Source: Castellaniella hirudinis_A (GTDB lineage Bacteria > Pseudomonadota > Gammaproteobacteria > Burkholderiales > Burkholderiaceae_B). From it: a stretch of DNA of 64,000 nucleotides. Positions 36,168-45,900 of the stretch are shown here, piece by piece. The position numbers and the translations under genes were made by a program. The notes beneath the pieces are model-generated. The model was not told the DNA's origin. It did no database searches and saw nothing but the letters and a program-made list of their open reading frames with translations. The stretch is taken from positions 3,839-67,838 of the forward strand of contig NZ_JBLGTV010000017.1 of the NCBI RefSeq assembly GCF_047468865.1. The letters run 5' to 3'. The number at the start of each line of letters is the position of its first letter. Position 1 is the stretch's first letter.

Positions 36168-37102
36168 CCCGGGACGGCGGGCCGGTTCGGGGTCTGCAGT
36201 GCGCGCTGCGTGCCCAGCAGCAGGCCGCGGTTCAGGTCGATGGCCTGTTTCAGGTAGTCCCAGATCGCCATGACCCGCCGGGTCTGGCGCAGGTCTTCGT
36301 GGCAGTACATCCAGAAGCTGCGGCCGACCTGGATGTCCGCATCCAGCACCGGCGCCAGGCGGCGATCCTGGGCGGCCAGAAAGCACGGCAAAATCGCCAG
36401 CGCCTGGCCGCCCAGGACGGCCTGGTACTGGGCCAGCACGCTGGTGCTGCGAAACACCACCTGCTTGGCCTGCACCCAGTCGTCCAGGTAGCGCAGCCGG
36501 TCGCTGAATAGCAGTTCGTCCACATAGCCGATGAAGGTGTGGCGGGCCAGATCGGCTGGCCGCCGGATTGGGGCGTGGCGGCCCAGGTAGTCGCGGGTGC
36601 CGTACAGTTTCAGGGCGTAGTCCGCCAGCTTGGTGCACAGATAGGGCCCGCGCTGGGGGCGTTCGAGGGCGATGGCGATGTCGGCCTCGCGCTTGGACAG
36701 GCTGATGTAGCGCGGCACCGGCATGATGTCCAGCGTGATGCCGGGGTGCAGCCGCTGGAAGTCCACCATCAGCGGCGTCAGGATGGTGCTGCCGAAGCCT
36801 TCGGTGGAGCCGATGCGCAGGTGTCCGGCCAGCCCCTGGGCAGCGCCCGACAAGGCTTCCTGGGCCGCCAGCAAGGTGCTTTCGACCTGTTCGGCATGCA
36901 CGAAGAACTGCAGCCCTTCTTCGGTCAGGGTAAAGCCGCTGGCGCGTGATTTCTCGAACAGGTTGATCCCCAGGTCGGATTCCAAGGCGCGGATGCGCCG
37001 GGTGACCGTGCTGTGCCGCACCCCCAGCCGCACGGCGGCGGCGCTGGCCCGCTGGGTGCGGGCGACTTCCAGAAAATAACGGATCGAGTCCCAATCGTTC
37101 AT
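36164..37102 (-). CDS. LysR-family transcriptional regulator
   Basis: 312-aa regulator with an N-terminal winged helix-turn-helix (residues about 3-62; AAAVRLGVRHSTVTRRIRAL) and a periplasmic-binding-type effector domain. Start MNDWDSIRYFLEVAR at 37102. It is divergent from mmsA across 139 bp with repeated motifs, so it most likely controls mmsA and itself; the effector may be a valine/malonate-semialdehyde intermediate (inference). Its stop overlaps that of lptF. Confidence 0.9.
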   Translation of the reverse strand: MNDWDSIRYFLEVARTQRASAAAVRLGVRHSTVTRRIRALESDLGINLFEKSRASGFTLTEEGLQFFVHAEQVESTLLAAQEALSGAAQGLAGHLRIGSTEGFGSTILTPLMVDFQRLHPGITLDIMPVPRYISLSKREADIAIALERPQRGPYLCTKLADYALKLYGTRDYLGRHAPIRRPADLARHTFIGYVDELLFSDRLRYLDDWVQAKQVVFRSTSVLAQYQAVLGGQALAILPCFLAAQDRRLAPVLDADIQVGRSFWMYCHEDLRQTRRVMAIWDYLKQAIDLNRGLLLGTQRALQTPNRPAVPG

Positions 37103-37141
37103 GTGCGCGGCCTGTGCTGCCTGGCGGCAGGGGGATGTTGT

Positions 37142-37184
37142 TGTGCAAAAATCGTCAAGCAATGTGCAAATATTTTGCTAGCAA
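37142..37184. promoter_or_regulatory. Candidate LysR operator between the regulator and mmsA
   Basis: TGTGCAAA occurs at 37142-37149 and again at 37163-37170, exactly 21 bases (two helical turns) apart. A perfect ten-base palindrome TTGCTAGCAA lies at 37175-37184. This spacing suits tandem binding by a LysR tetramer. Confidence 0.5.
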
Positions 37185-37241
37185 TCTGTTTTTTACACAA
37201 CTACACTGGTTGGCAAATCTATGCTTATTCAGGAGACTTGC

Positions 37242-38735
37242 ATGAGCGATATCCCACGCGTCCCGCTGCTGATCGACGGGAAACTGATCCAGTCCGAAAC
37301 CCAGGAATGGCGCGACGTCATCAACCCGGCCACCCAGGAAGTCGTGGCGCGGGTGCCTTTTGCCACGCCGGCGGAAGTCGAGCGGGCCATCGCAAATGCC
37401 AAGGAAGCCTTCAAGACCTGGCGCGGCGTCAGCCAGGCCAAGCGCCGCCAGATCATGACCGACCTGGCCCGTCTGCTGCGCGAGAACACCACCAAGATCG
37501 CCGAGGTGCTGTCGCGCGAACACGGCAAGACCCTGCCGGATGCCGAGGGCGAAGTGGCGCGGGGCCTGGAGGGCGTGGAACACGCCGTGTCGGCCAATGT
37601 GCTGCAGCTGGGCGATTACGCCGAAAACGCCGCCACCGGCATTGACGTCTACAACGTCTTGCAGCCCCTGGGGGTGTGCGCGGGCATCACCGCTTTCAAT
37701 TTCCCGGTGATGCTGCCGTGCTGGATGTTCCCGATTGCCGTCACCATGGGCAATACCTTCGTCTACAAGCCCTCCGAGCAAGACCCCACCGCATCCCTGA
37801 TGGTGGCCGAACTGGCCTTACAGGCCGGCTTGCCCCCCGGGGTGCTGAATGTGGTGCATGGCGGCCCCGAGGTCGCCGGCACGCTGTGCGATCACCCCGA
37901 CATCAAGGCCGTTTCCTTTATCGGCTCCACCCGCGTGGGCACCGAAATCTACCGCCGCTCGTCCGATGCGGGCAAGCGCTGCCAGGCCATGATGGGGGCC
38001 AAGAACCACAGCGTCATCATGCCGGATGCCGACCGCGATGCCGCGCTCAACTCCATGCTGGGCGCGGCCTTCGGGGCGGCGGGTGAACGCTGCATGGCGA
38101 TTTCGGTGCTGGTGCTGGTGGGCGAGGCCCAGAAGTGGCTGCCCGATTTCGTCGAACGCGCCCGCCAATTGAAAATCAACGTCGGCACCGACCGCAAGGC
38201 CGATCTCGGCCCCCTGATTTCCCCCGCCGCCAAAAAACGCGTCGAAGGCCTGATCCAGAAAGGCGTGGACGAAGGCGCCGAACTGCTGCTGGATGGCCGG
38301 GGCGTGCAGGTGCCCGGCTACGAACAAGGCAATTTCGTCGGCCCCACCATCTTCAGCCAGGTCAAGGCGGGCATGTCCCTCTACGAGGAAGAAATCTTCG
38401 GCCCGGTGCTGTCCGTGGTGCTGGTGGACACCCTGGAAGAGGCCGTCGAGTTCATCAATGCCAACCCCAATGGCAATGGCACCTCCATCTTCACCCAGGA
38501 TGGCGGCCATGCGCGTTATTTCCAGAATCACGTCGATGTCGGCCAGGTGGGCATCAACATCCCCATCCCGGTGCCGGTGGCCTGGTTCAGCTTTACGGGT
38601 TCGCGGGCGTCCAAGCTGGGCGACCTGGGCCCCAATGGCCGCCAGTCCATTTATTTCTGGACGCAGACCAAGACCATCACCGCCCGTTGGCAGGCGCACC
38701 CCACGGATATCAATACTACGATTGCCATGAAGTAA
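37242..38735 (+). CDS. mmsA: CoA-acylating methylmalonate-semialdehyde dehydrogenase
   Basis: NAD-dependent enzyme converting (methyl)malonate semialdehyde to propionyl/acetyl-CoA in valine and related catabolism; 497 aa. The catalytic Cys is residue 284 in GERCMAIS; the FNFPVMLPCWMFPI segment is diagnostic of MMSDH rather than other ALDHs. AGGAG before the ATG at 37242 sets the start. Without mmsB or other valine genes beside it, the pathway could also be beta-alanine or inositol breakdown. Confidence 0.93.
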   Translation: MSDIPRVPLLIDGKLIQSETQEWRDVINPATQEVVARVPFATPAEVERAIANAKEAFKTWRGVSQAKRRQIMTDLARLLRENTTKIAEVLSREHGKTLPDAEGEVARGLEGVEHAVSANVLQLGDYAENAATGIDVYNVLQPLGVCAGITAFNFPVMLPCWMFPIAVTMGNTFVYKPSEQDPTASLMVAELALQAGLPPGVLNVVHGGPEVAGTLCDHPDIKAVSFIGSTRVGTEIYRRSSDAGKRCQAMMGAKNHSVIMPDADRDAALNSMLGAAFGAAGERCMAISVLVLVGEAQKWLPDFVERARQLKINVGTDRKADLGPLISPAAKKRVEGLIQKGVDEGAELLLDGRGVQVPGYEQGNFVGPTIFSQVKAGMSLYEEEIFGPVLSVVLVDTLEEAVEFINANPNGNGTSIFTQDGGHARYFQNHVDVGQVGINIPIPVPVAWFSFTGSRASKLGDLGPNGRQSIYFWTQTKTITARWQAHPTDINTTIAMK

Positions 38736-38748
38736 TTCCGTAGGGCTG

Positions 38749-38813
38749 GAAAACCCGGTCGGCTTGTCCCGCCGCATCGCTTGGCGATGCCCGGGGCGCC
38801 GGCCGGGTTTTTT
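38749..38813. terminator. Bidirectional terminator between mmsA and the MocR-like gene
   Basis: AAAACCCGGTCGGC pairs with GCCGGCCGGGTTTT, followed by a T6 run on the right and with A bases on the left. A second hairpin, GCATCGC-TTG-GCGATGC, sits in the loop. It serves both converging genes. Confidence 0.85.
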
Positions 38814-40198
38814 CATGCCCGCCGCTGGGCGGCTTGGCGGGGCGGGGCAGACGGGCTGGCGCGCTGGACATCCAGATACGGCGCGGCATCCCGGCCCAGG
38901 TGGGCCACGTTGATGCGGATTTTGTCCTGGAAGCCCCCCGACACCGAGAATGCGCTGCCCGGCAGCAGCAGGACGCCCTGTTGTTCGACCTGCCGGATAT
39001 AGCCTGAAAGATTCGGCAGATCCGGGTGCCCGGCCCACAGGAACATGCCGCCGTCCGGCTGGATGTCGAACGCCCAGCCGTGTCGTTTCAGCAAGGCCTG
39101 GGCCAGCCTTTGCCGCGTCATCAGCTTGCGCTGGATGTCCTGGATATGCCGGGCATAAGAACCGTCGGCCAGGATGGTGTTGACGAAGCGCTCGCAGAAC
39201 CCGGGCACCGCCACCGACGTCAGCAGTTTCAACTGGATCAGGGCGTCGACCTGGGGCCGGGCGCCGATGATGTAGCCAATGCGCAGCGAGGCGGACAGCG
39301 ATTTGGAAAAACTGCCGATGTAGATGACGTGATCCAAGTCGTCCAGCTGCGCGAAAGTCTGGCGCGGGCCATGCTGGAAGTCGCCGTAGACGTCGTCCTC
39401 CACGATGATGAAATCGTGCTCGATGGCGCGTTTCAGCACCTGGAAGGCGGATTGCGGACTCAGGCCCGCGCCGGTGGGGTTGTGATAGGTGCTGTTGCAA
39501 AAAAATGCCTTGATCGGGCGGGCTTGCAGCAGCCTGTCCAGGCTGTCCAGATCCGGGCCGTCCCGGCGTCTGGGGACACCCAGCGGAATGCCCTGGTGCA
39601 GTTGGATAAGCTGGATCAGGTTGCCGTTGCAGGGCTCGTCCACCAGGACGTGGTCGCCGGGCCGGACCAGCCGGTGCAGGATCAGGTCGAGCGCCTGGGT
39701 GGCGCCCAGCGTGGTGAGGATGTGCTGGGGGGCGACCTCAATGCGGGCCGTCCTGCGCAGGTGGGCCGACAGTTGTTTTCTGAGCGGCGGGTAGCCCTGG
39801 ATGTCGCCGTATTCCACCAGCGCGCTTTGCCCCGAGCGGGCGGTCTTGCGGATCGCCCTGGCCAGGGTTTCGGTGTCCCGCCAGGATGGCGGCAGCCAGC
39901 CGCATCCCAGCTTGATCTTGTCGGGCGTGGCCTGCAGCAGTCTGTACAGCGGGTCGGCCATCGGGCTGGCCTCGGGCGGGGGCGCGGGATCCGCCGCGCA
40001 GGCCCAGCGGGACACAAAGTAGCCCCGGCCCTGTTGGGCTTCCAGCAGCCCTTCGCCCACCAGCCGCGCATAGCCGCTGACCACGGTGTGATGGCTGACC
40101 CGCTTGAGGGCGGCCATTTGCCGGATGGACGGCAAGCGCTGCCCCGCCGTCCATTCGCCGCGCAGAATGGCGGCCTTGGCCTGGGCGAAGAAGTCCAT
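38813..40198 (-). CDS. MocR/PdxR-type GntR regulator with aminotransferase domain
   Basis: 461-aa fusion of a GntR winged helix (residues about 1-70; AGQRLPSIRQMAALKRVSHH) to a fold-type-I aminotransferase-like domain. The PLP Lys is in YIGSFSKSLSASLRIGY. MocR regulators sense PLP-linked ligands and commonly control a divergent gene, here an MFS transporter across a gap containing a heptamer repeat. GGGGG precedes the ATG at 40198. The frame stays open upstream through the repeat, but those codons look non-coding. Confidence 0.9.
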   Translation of the reverse strand: MDFFAQAKAAILRGEWTAGQRLPSIRQMAALKRVSHHTVVSGYARLVGEGLLEAQQGRGYFVSRWACAADPAPPPEASPMADPLYRLLQATPDKIKLGCGWLPPSWRDTETLARAIRKTARSGQSALVEYGDIQGYPPLRKQLSAHLRRTARIEVAPQHILTTLGATQALDLILHRLVRPGDHVLVDEPCNGNLIQLIQLHQGIPLGVPRRRDGPDLDSLDRLLQARPIKAFFCNSTYHNPTGAGLSPQSAFQVLKRAIEHDFIIVEDDVYGDFQHGPRQTFAQLDDLDHVIYIGSFSKSLSASLRIGYIIGARPQVDALIQLKLLTSVAVPGFCERFVNTILADGSYARHIQDIQRKLMTRQRLAQALLKRHGWAFDIQPDGGMFLWAGHPDLPNLSGYIRQVEQQGVLLLPGSAFSVSGGFQDKIRINVAHLGRDAAPYLDVQRASPSAPPRQAAQRRA

Positions 40199-40300
40199 AG
40201 GCCCCCTTTCGTACTGTTTGAAAAAATAAGCAAACAGTTTGCAGCATATCACAGCCGCTGTGCGAGACAGGCGCGGGAGATCGGCCGCAGAATGTGGGCG

Positions 40301-40391
40301 TGGCAACCGGCAACCGGCAACCGGCAACCGGCGATTGGCGATTGGCGATTGGCGATTGGCAACCAGCAACCAACGAGTGGCAAGCGGCAAG
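40301..40391. repeat. 7-bp tandem repeat array in the MocR-MFS intergenic region
   Basis: Thirteen consecutive heptamers of consensus (T/C)GGC(A/G)A(C/T). Units 2-4 are identical CGGCAAC, units 6-8 identical TGGCGAT, and the outer units are degenerate. The array ends 22 bases before the MFS start and about 100 bases before the regulator start, so copy number would change promoter spacing or leader length. Confidence 0.9.
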
Positions 40392-40412
40392 TGGAATTCA
40401 GTGGACTTCAAG

Positions 40413-41648
40413 ATGAAAGAACGTTTACCTTTTGAAACTTATATTTATTTTCTGGCGCAGTCGGTCAATTTGACGGCGGCGGTCATGTCGGTGACCATGG
40501 CGGCCCTGGTGGGCGAAGTCCTGGCGCCGGAACCCTGGATGTCCACGGTGCCTTACGGCTTTCAGTTCCTGTCCGTCATGCTGGCGACCTATCCGGCGGC
40601 CCGGCTGATGACGATCATCGGCAGGAAAAAATCATTCTTGTGGGCGACTGTCCCTTTGGCGGGGTCGGGGGTTGCGGGCTATCTGGCGGTTGAAATGCGG
40701 GTGTTCCTGTTGCTGGTGGTCGCGCATGTCCTGCTTGGGGTCTATATCGCGTTCGCCAATTTCAACCGCTTTGCCGCCACCGACAATGTGGCCGCGTCCC
40801 TGAAGCCGCGCGCGATTTCACTGGTGGTGGCCGGCGGCGTGCTGGCGGCCATCACCGGGCCGCTGCTGACCGCCGGCCTGAAGGACTTCGGGGCGCTGCC
40901 GGCGTTTGCCGCCTGCTATGCCGCATTCGTGGGCCTGGCGCTGGTCTCCCTGGTGCTGCATCTGTCCATCAAGGCCGCCCCCGTCCGGCGGCGCGCCGCC
41001 CAGGGATCGGCGGGGCGGGGCGGCGGCTGGCGTTTGGCGCTGAAAAACAAGACGGTCGCCCTGGCCATCCTGGTGGCGGCGGCGGGCTATGGCCTGATGA
41101 ATCTGCTGATGATCCAGTCGTCCATGTTCATGGCGGGCATGCAGGTGCATTTTTCCGATGTCAGCGCCGCCATTCAGTGGCATGTGCTGGCCATGTTCGC
41201 GCCGTCGTTCTTCACGGGTGTCCTGGTGCAGGCGCTTGGGCTGCGGGTCATCGTGTTCGGCGGCATCGTGCTGCTGCTCCTGAGCGGCCTCATCAATCTG
41301 GTCACGCAGGATTATGCGATCCTGGTCGCCTCGTTGGTCATCCTGGGGCTGGGCTGGAATTTCACCTACGTGGGCGGCAGCGCCTTGTTGGCGCAGGGGT
41401 TGGAGCGCATGCCGGGTTCCGCCGTCCAGATTCAGGGCCTGAATGATCTGGGCGTTTCGATGATGGCGACGCTGGGCGCGTTCGCCCCGGCTTTTCTGCT
41501 GTCCTGGCCGGGCTGGGCGGGGACGAACATCCTGAGCATCGGGATATGCCTGGCGCTGCTGGTGTTTGCGGTGTGGGCGCTGTCGCCGCGGCGCGACCCG
41601 TTCCCCCTGGACCCGGCAGCCTCGCCGTCCGGCGGCCAGCGCAACTGA
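40413..41648 (+). CDS. Major facilitator superfamily transporter
   Basis: 411-aa inner-membrane protein with about twelve hydrophobic helices, beginning MKERLPFETYIYFLAQSVN. A central cytoplasmic loop rich in Arg (KAAPVRRRAAQ) separates the two halves. Substrate is not evident; the divergent MocR-type regulator hints at an amine or amino-acid related compound. Shine-Dalgarno is poor at ATG 40413, and a GTG at 40401 is an alternative start. Confidence 0.85.
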   Translation: MKERLPFETYIYFLAQSVNLTAAVMSVTMAALVGEVLAPEPWMSTVPYGFQFLSVMLATYPAARLMTIIGRKKSFLWATVPLAGSGVAGYLAVEMRVFLLLVVAHVLLGVYIAFANFNRFAATDNVAASLKPRAISLVVAGGVLAAITGPLLTAGLKDFGALPAFAACYAAFVGLALVSLVLHLSIKAAPVRRRAAQGSAGRGGGWRLALKNKTVALAILVAAAGYGLMNLLMIQSSMFMAGMQVHFSDVSAAIQWHVLAMFAPSFFTGVLVQALGLRVIVFGGIVLLLLSGLINLVTQDYAILVASLVILGLGWNFTYVGGSALLAQGLERMPGSAVQIQGLNDLGVSMMATLGAFAPAFLLSWPGWAGTNILSIGICLALLVFAVWALSPRRDPFPLDPAASPSGGQRN

Positions 41649-41754
41649 GGCGCGCCTTTCCTGGGTTGGCCAGGGCCTGTTCACCCTGGATTTCCCCGTA
41701 TACTTGCCGGGAACCCTGCGCGTTCGCGTAGCCCTCTGGAAATGCTCCGGTCTT

Positions 41755-42990
41755 ATGTCTTCCACGCGCCGTATTTTGCTATCTGTTGGCTTGCCTGTTT
41801 TTGTGCTGTTGCTGTTGGCCGTCTGGTGGCTTAGCCGCCCGGCGGCCGCCCCCTCTGCTCCGGAGGCCAGTCAATCCGTGCGGGTGCACACCAGGCTGGT
41901 CCAGGCCTTGGACGTGCCTATCCGCTTATCCGGCATCGGCGTCGTGCAGCCCTGGCAAACCGTCACGGTGCGCTCGCGCGGGGACGGCCAGCTGCTGGCC
42001 GTGGGCTTCCAGGAAGGCGATGTCGTCCAGCAGGGGCAGTTGCTGGCGCAGCTGGACGACCGCGCCCCGCAGGCGCAGTTGGCCCAGGCCATCGCCCAGC
42101 AGCGCCGCAGCCAGGTGCAACTGGACAACGCGCGTCAGGATCTGAAGCGCTATACCGAACTGGCGCGTCATGGGGCCATCGAACGCCAGGTTCTGGATGC
42201 CCAACAGGCTCAGGTGGCGGTTCTGCAAGCCACAGTGCAGGCCGATCAGGCCCAGGTGCAGGCCGCCCAGGTGCAGGTGGACGACGCCCGCATCACGGCG
42301 CCGCTGACCGGCCGCACCGGGGCCTTGCTGGTCGATGTCGGCAACCAGGTGCGCGCAGCGGATGCGCAGGGCCTGGTGGTCATCAATCAGGTGGATCCGG
42401 TGGCGGTCAGTTTTACCGTGCCGGATACCGCTTACGATCAGGTGCGCGCGGCGCTGGCGACGCCGTCCGCCGCGGAGATTCCCGTTCAGGTTCGGGCCCA
42501 GGGCCAGCCTCGTCTGCTGGGCCAGGGCGCGCTGGTGCTGGTGGATAACCAGATCGACGACAGCAGCGCCACGCTGCGCCTGAAGGCGCGGCTGGACAAC
42601 CCCGACCTGGCCTTGTGGCCGGGGCAGACGGTGGATGTCCGCCTGATTCTGGGTGAACACGCCGGGGCGCTGGTGGTGCCCGACGCCGCCGTGCAGCGCG
42701 GGGCCGATGGCCTGTTCGTGTATGTGGTGGGGGCCGATGACCGGGTGCGCCTGCAGCCGGTGCGGGTGGCCTTGTCCCAGGATGGCCGCAGCCTGATCAG
42801 CCAGGGCGTGGCGGCGGGCGACCGCGTGGTGGTCGATGGGCAGTACCGGCTGAAGCCCGGCGCGTTGGTGGCCGAGATACGGGACGCCGAAGCGCCGGCC
42901 GATGCCCCGCCCGCCGTGCCGCCGGCCGCCGTTCAGGGTGCCGAGGCGGATCAGGCTGCGGCGGGCCGCGCCGCATCGCCGGCTTCCTGA
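41755..42990 (+). CDS. RND efflux periplasmic adaptor (MdtA-like)
   Basis: Membrane-fusion protein of a tripartite RND pump, 411 aa. An N-terminal membrane anchor (residues about 8-25, FVLLLLAVWWL) is followed by a lipoyl/barrel-sandwich half (VTVRSRGDGQLLAVGFQEGD), a coiled hairpin (about 105-175, Gln-rich), and beta-barrel and membrane-proximal domains. The C-terminus is Ala/Pro rich. It resembles MdtA. The RND gene follows nine bases later. Confidence 0.9.
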   Translation: MSSTRRILLSVGLPVFVLLLLAVWWLSRPAAAPSAPEASQSVRVHTRLVQALDVPIRLSGIGVVQPWQTVTVRSRGDGQLLAVGFQEGDVVQQGQLLAQLDDRAPQAQLAQAIAQQRRSQVQLDNARQDLKRYTELARHGAIERQVLDAQQAQVAVLQATVQADQAQVQAAQVQVDDARITAPLTGRTGALLVDVGNQVRAADAQGLVVINQVDPVAVSFTVPDTAYDQVRAALATPSAAEIPVQVRAQGQPRLLGQGALVLVDNQIDDSSATLRLKARLDNPDLALWPGQTVDVRLILGEHAGALVVPDAAVQRGADGLFVYVVGADDRVRLQPVRVALSQDGRSLISQGVAAGDRVVVDGQYRLKPGALVAEIRDAEAPADAPPAVPPAAVQGAEADQAAAGRAASPAS

Positions 42991-42999
42991 CGGGCGTTC

Positions 43000-45900
43000 A
43001 TGGTGAATATTTCCACGCCCTTCATCCTGCGGCCCATTGGCACCACCTTGCTGGCGGTGGCGATTTTCCTGCTGGGCCTGGCGCTGTTTCCCCTGCTGCC
43101 GGTGGCCCCCTTGCCGCAGGTGGATTTTCCCACCATCCAGGTCACGGCCAAGCTGCCCGGCGGCAACCCGGAAACCATGGCCACCAGTGTGGCCCAGCCG
43201 CTGGAGCGCGAATTTTCCACCATCCCCGGCCTGGTGCAGATGAGTTCGGAAAACGCGCTGGGCTCGTCGCGCATCACCTTGCAGTTCGATCTGGATCGCA
43301 ATATTGATGGCGCTGCGCTGGACGTGCAGACGGCGATTGTTGCAGCTACCCGGCAACTGCCCGCGTCCATGCCCAGCCCGCCGACGTTCCGCAAGGTGAA
43401 TCCGGCGGATTTTTCCATTCTGATCCTGTCGGTGCAGTCGGATGTCCTGCCGATCACGGTGGTCAATGACTATGCCGACAATATCCTGGCCCAGCAGCTC
43501 TCCCGCGTGGAGGGCGTGGGCCAGGTGAATATTTTCGGCCAGCAGAAGCCGGCCATCCGCATTCAGGTGGATCCGCGCAAGATCGCGGCCCTGGGGCTGG
43601 ATCTGGAATCCATCCGGGGGGTGATCGCCACCACCACGGTCAGCCAGCCCAAAGGCACGGTGGACGGGGCGCGGCAAAGCTTCACGGTGTACACCAACGA
43701 TCAACTGGACAGCGTCGCGCAGTGGAACGATGCCATCATCGCTTGGCGCCAGGGGGCGCCAGTGCGGGTGCGCGACATCGGCCAGGCCGTGCCGGGGCCG
43801 GAAGACGCCAAGCAGGCCGCCTGGGCGTTCGCCGGCCAGGGGGCGGGGCCGGGCGACGCCGTGCTGGATGGCCGATCCCTGGTGGTGGGGGTGACCAAGC
43901 AGCCCGGGGCCAATGTGATCGACACCGTGGCCCGTATCCGAGCCGCGTTGCCCGCGCTGATGGCGTCGATGCCGGCCAGCATCCAGGTCAGCACGCTGAT
44001 CGACCGGACGCAAAACATCAAGGCGTCCGTGCACGAGGTGGAATTCACGCTGCTGCTGTCGATTGCCCTGGTGATCCTGGTGATCTTCCTGTTTCTGCGC
44101 AATACGGCCGGCACCCTGATCGCCAGTGTGACGGTGCCGCTGGCCCTGATGGGCACATTCGCCCTGATGTACCTGGCGGGCTACAGCTTGGACAATCTGT
44201 CCTTGATGGCCTTGACGATTTCCGTGGGCTTCATCGTGGACGATGCCGTGGTGATGCTGGAAAACATCTGGCGCCACATCGAAGAAGGTATGCGGCCCAT
44301 GGAGGCCGCCTTGCGGGGCGCGCGTGAAATCGGCTTTACCATTGTCTCGATCTCGGTGTCGCTGGTGGCGGTGTTCATCCCCCTGCTGCTGATGGGCGGC
44401 ATCGTGGGGCGGCTGTTTCGTGAGTTTGCCGTGACCGTGGTGATGACCATCCTGATCTCGGTGCTCGTTACCCTGACGCTGACCCCCATGCTGTGCTCGC
44501 GCTACCTGCGGGATCTGCAGCATGCCCCGCGCGGGCGGCTGTCGCAGCGCTTCGAGCGCGGCTTCGAGGCCCTGCTGGGGGCCTATCGACGCAGTCTGGA
44601 TGTCGTGCTGACGCATCACCTGGCCACCCTGTGTGTCTTTCTGGCGACGCTGGCCGCATCGGTGGCGCTGCTGGTCGCCATCCCCAAGGGCTTTTTCCCG
44701 CAGCAGGATACGGGGGCCATTTTCGGCTTGGCCGAATCCGCCCAGGACAGTTCGTTCGAGGCCATGAACGGCCGCATGATGGCGTTGGCCGATGTCTTGC
44801 GGCAGGACCCGGACGTCATGGCTTTTGGCATGACCAGCAACGCGCCCACTTTCAATACCGGGCGGTTCTTCATCAGTCTGGTTCCGCGCAGCCAGGGGCG
44901 CAAGGCCTCTGCAGACGCGGTGATCCGCCGTCTGAATCCCAAGCTGGCTCAGGTGCCGGGGGTACGGCTGTTCTTGCAGGCGGGCCAGGACATCAATGTG
45001 GGCGGGCGCCTGTCGCGCACCCAATATCAGTACACGCTGACCAGCGCCAGCCTGGACGAACTGAACACCTGGGCGCCCCGGCTGCTGGAACGCTTCGCCG
45101 ATCTGGCGCCCCTGACCGACCTGGCCACCGACCAGCAGAATCGCGCCAATACGGCGGTCGTCACCATCGACCGGGCGCGCGCGGCGATGTTCGGCATCAG
45201 CCCGGCGCTGATCGACAGCACGATCTACAACGCCTTGGGCCAGCGCCAGGTGGCGCAGTTCTATACCCAGATCAACAGCTATAACATGGTGCTGGAAATC
45301 ACCCCCGAATGGCAGCGCGACCCCGATGTGTTTTCCCATCTGTATATCACGTCGCCGCTAACGGGCCAGCAGGTGCCGCTGGACAGCCTGGTGCGGGTGG
45401 ATACGTCGGGCACCGGCTATCTGTCGATCAACCACCAGGGGCAGTTCCCGGCGGTGACGATCTCCTTTAACTTGCGCGAAGGCTATTCGCTGGGGCAGGC
45501 GGTGGACGCCATCCAGCGGGCGCAGGCCGACATGGGCGTGCCGATTTCGGTGCAGGGGGCGTTCCAGGGCACGGCACAGGCGTTCCAGGAATCCCTGGCG
45601 TCCCAGCCGTACCTGATTCTGGCCGCCCTGGTGGCGGTGTACATCGTCCTGGGCCTGTTGTACGAAAGCTATATCCACCCCTTGACGATCCTGTCCACGC
45701 TGCCCGCCGCCGGGGTGGGGGCCTTGCTGATCCTGATGGTCAGCGGCATGGATTTCAGCGTCATCGCCCTGATCGGCATTTTGCTGCTGATCGGGATCGT
45801 GAAGAAAAACGGGATCTTGCTGATCGACTTTGCCATCGTCGCCGAGCGCGAACAGGGCCTGAGCCCGCGCGAGGCCATTTACCAGGCCTGCCTGCTGCGG

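Noticed and set aside
40301..40391. CRISPR-like array
   Set aside because: Repeat unit is 7 bp with no spacers and no cas genes; a simple tandem repeat.
41926..45339. 1137-codon open frame on the minus strand
   Set aside because: Antisense to the mdtA-like and RND genes, whose motifs are complete; a by-product of high GC with few stops.
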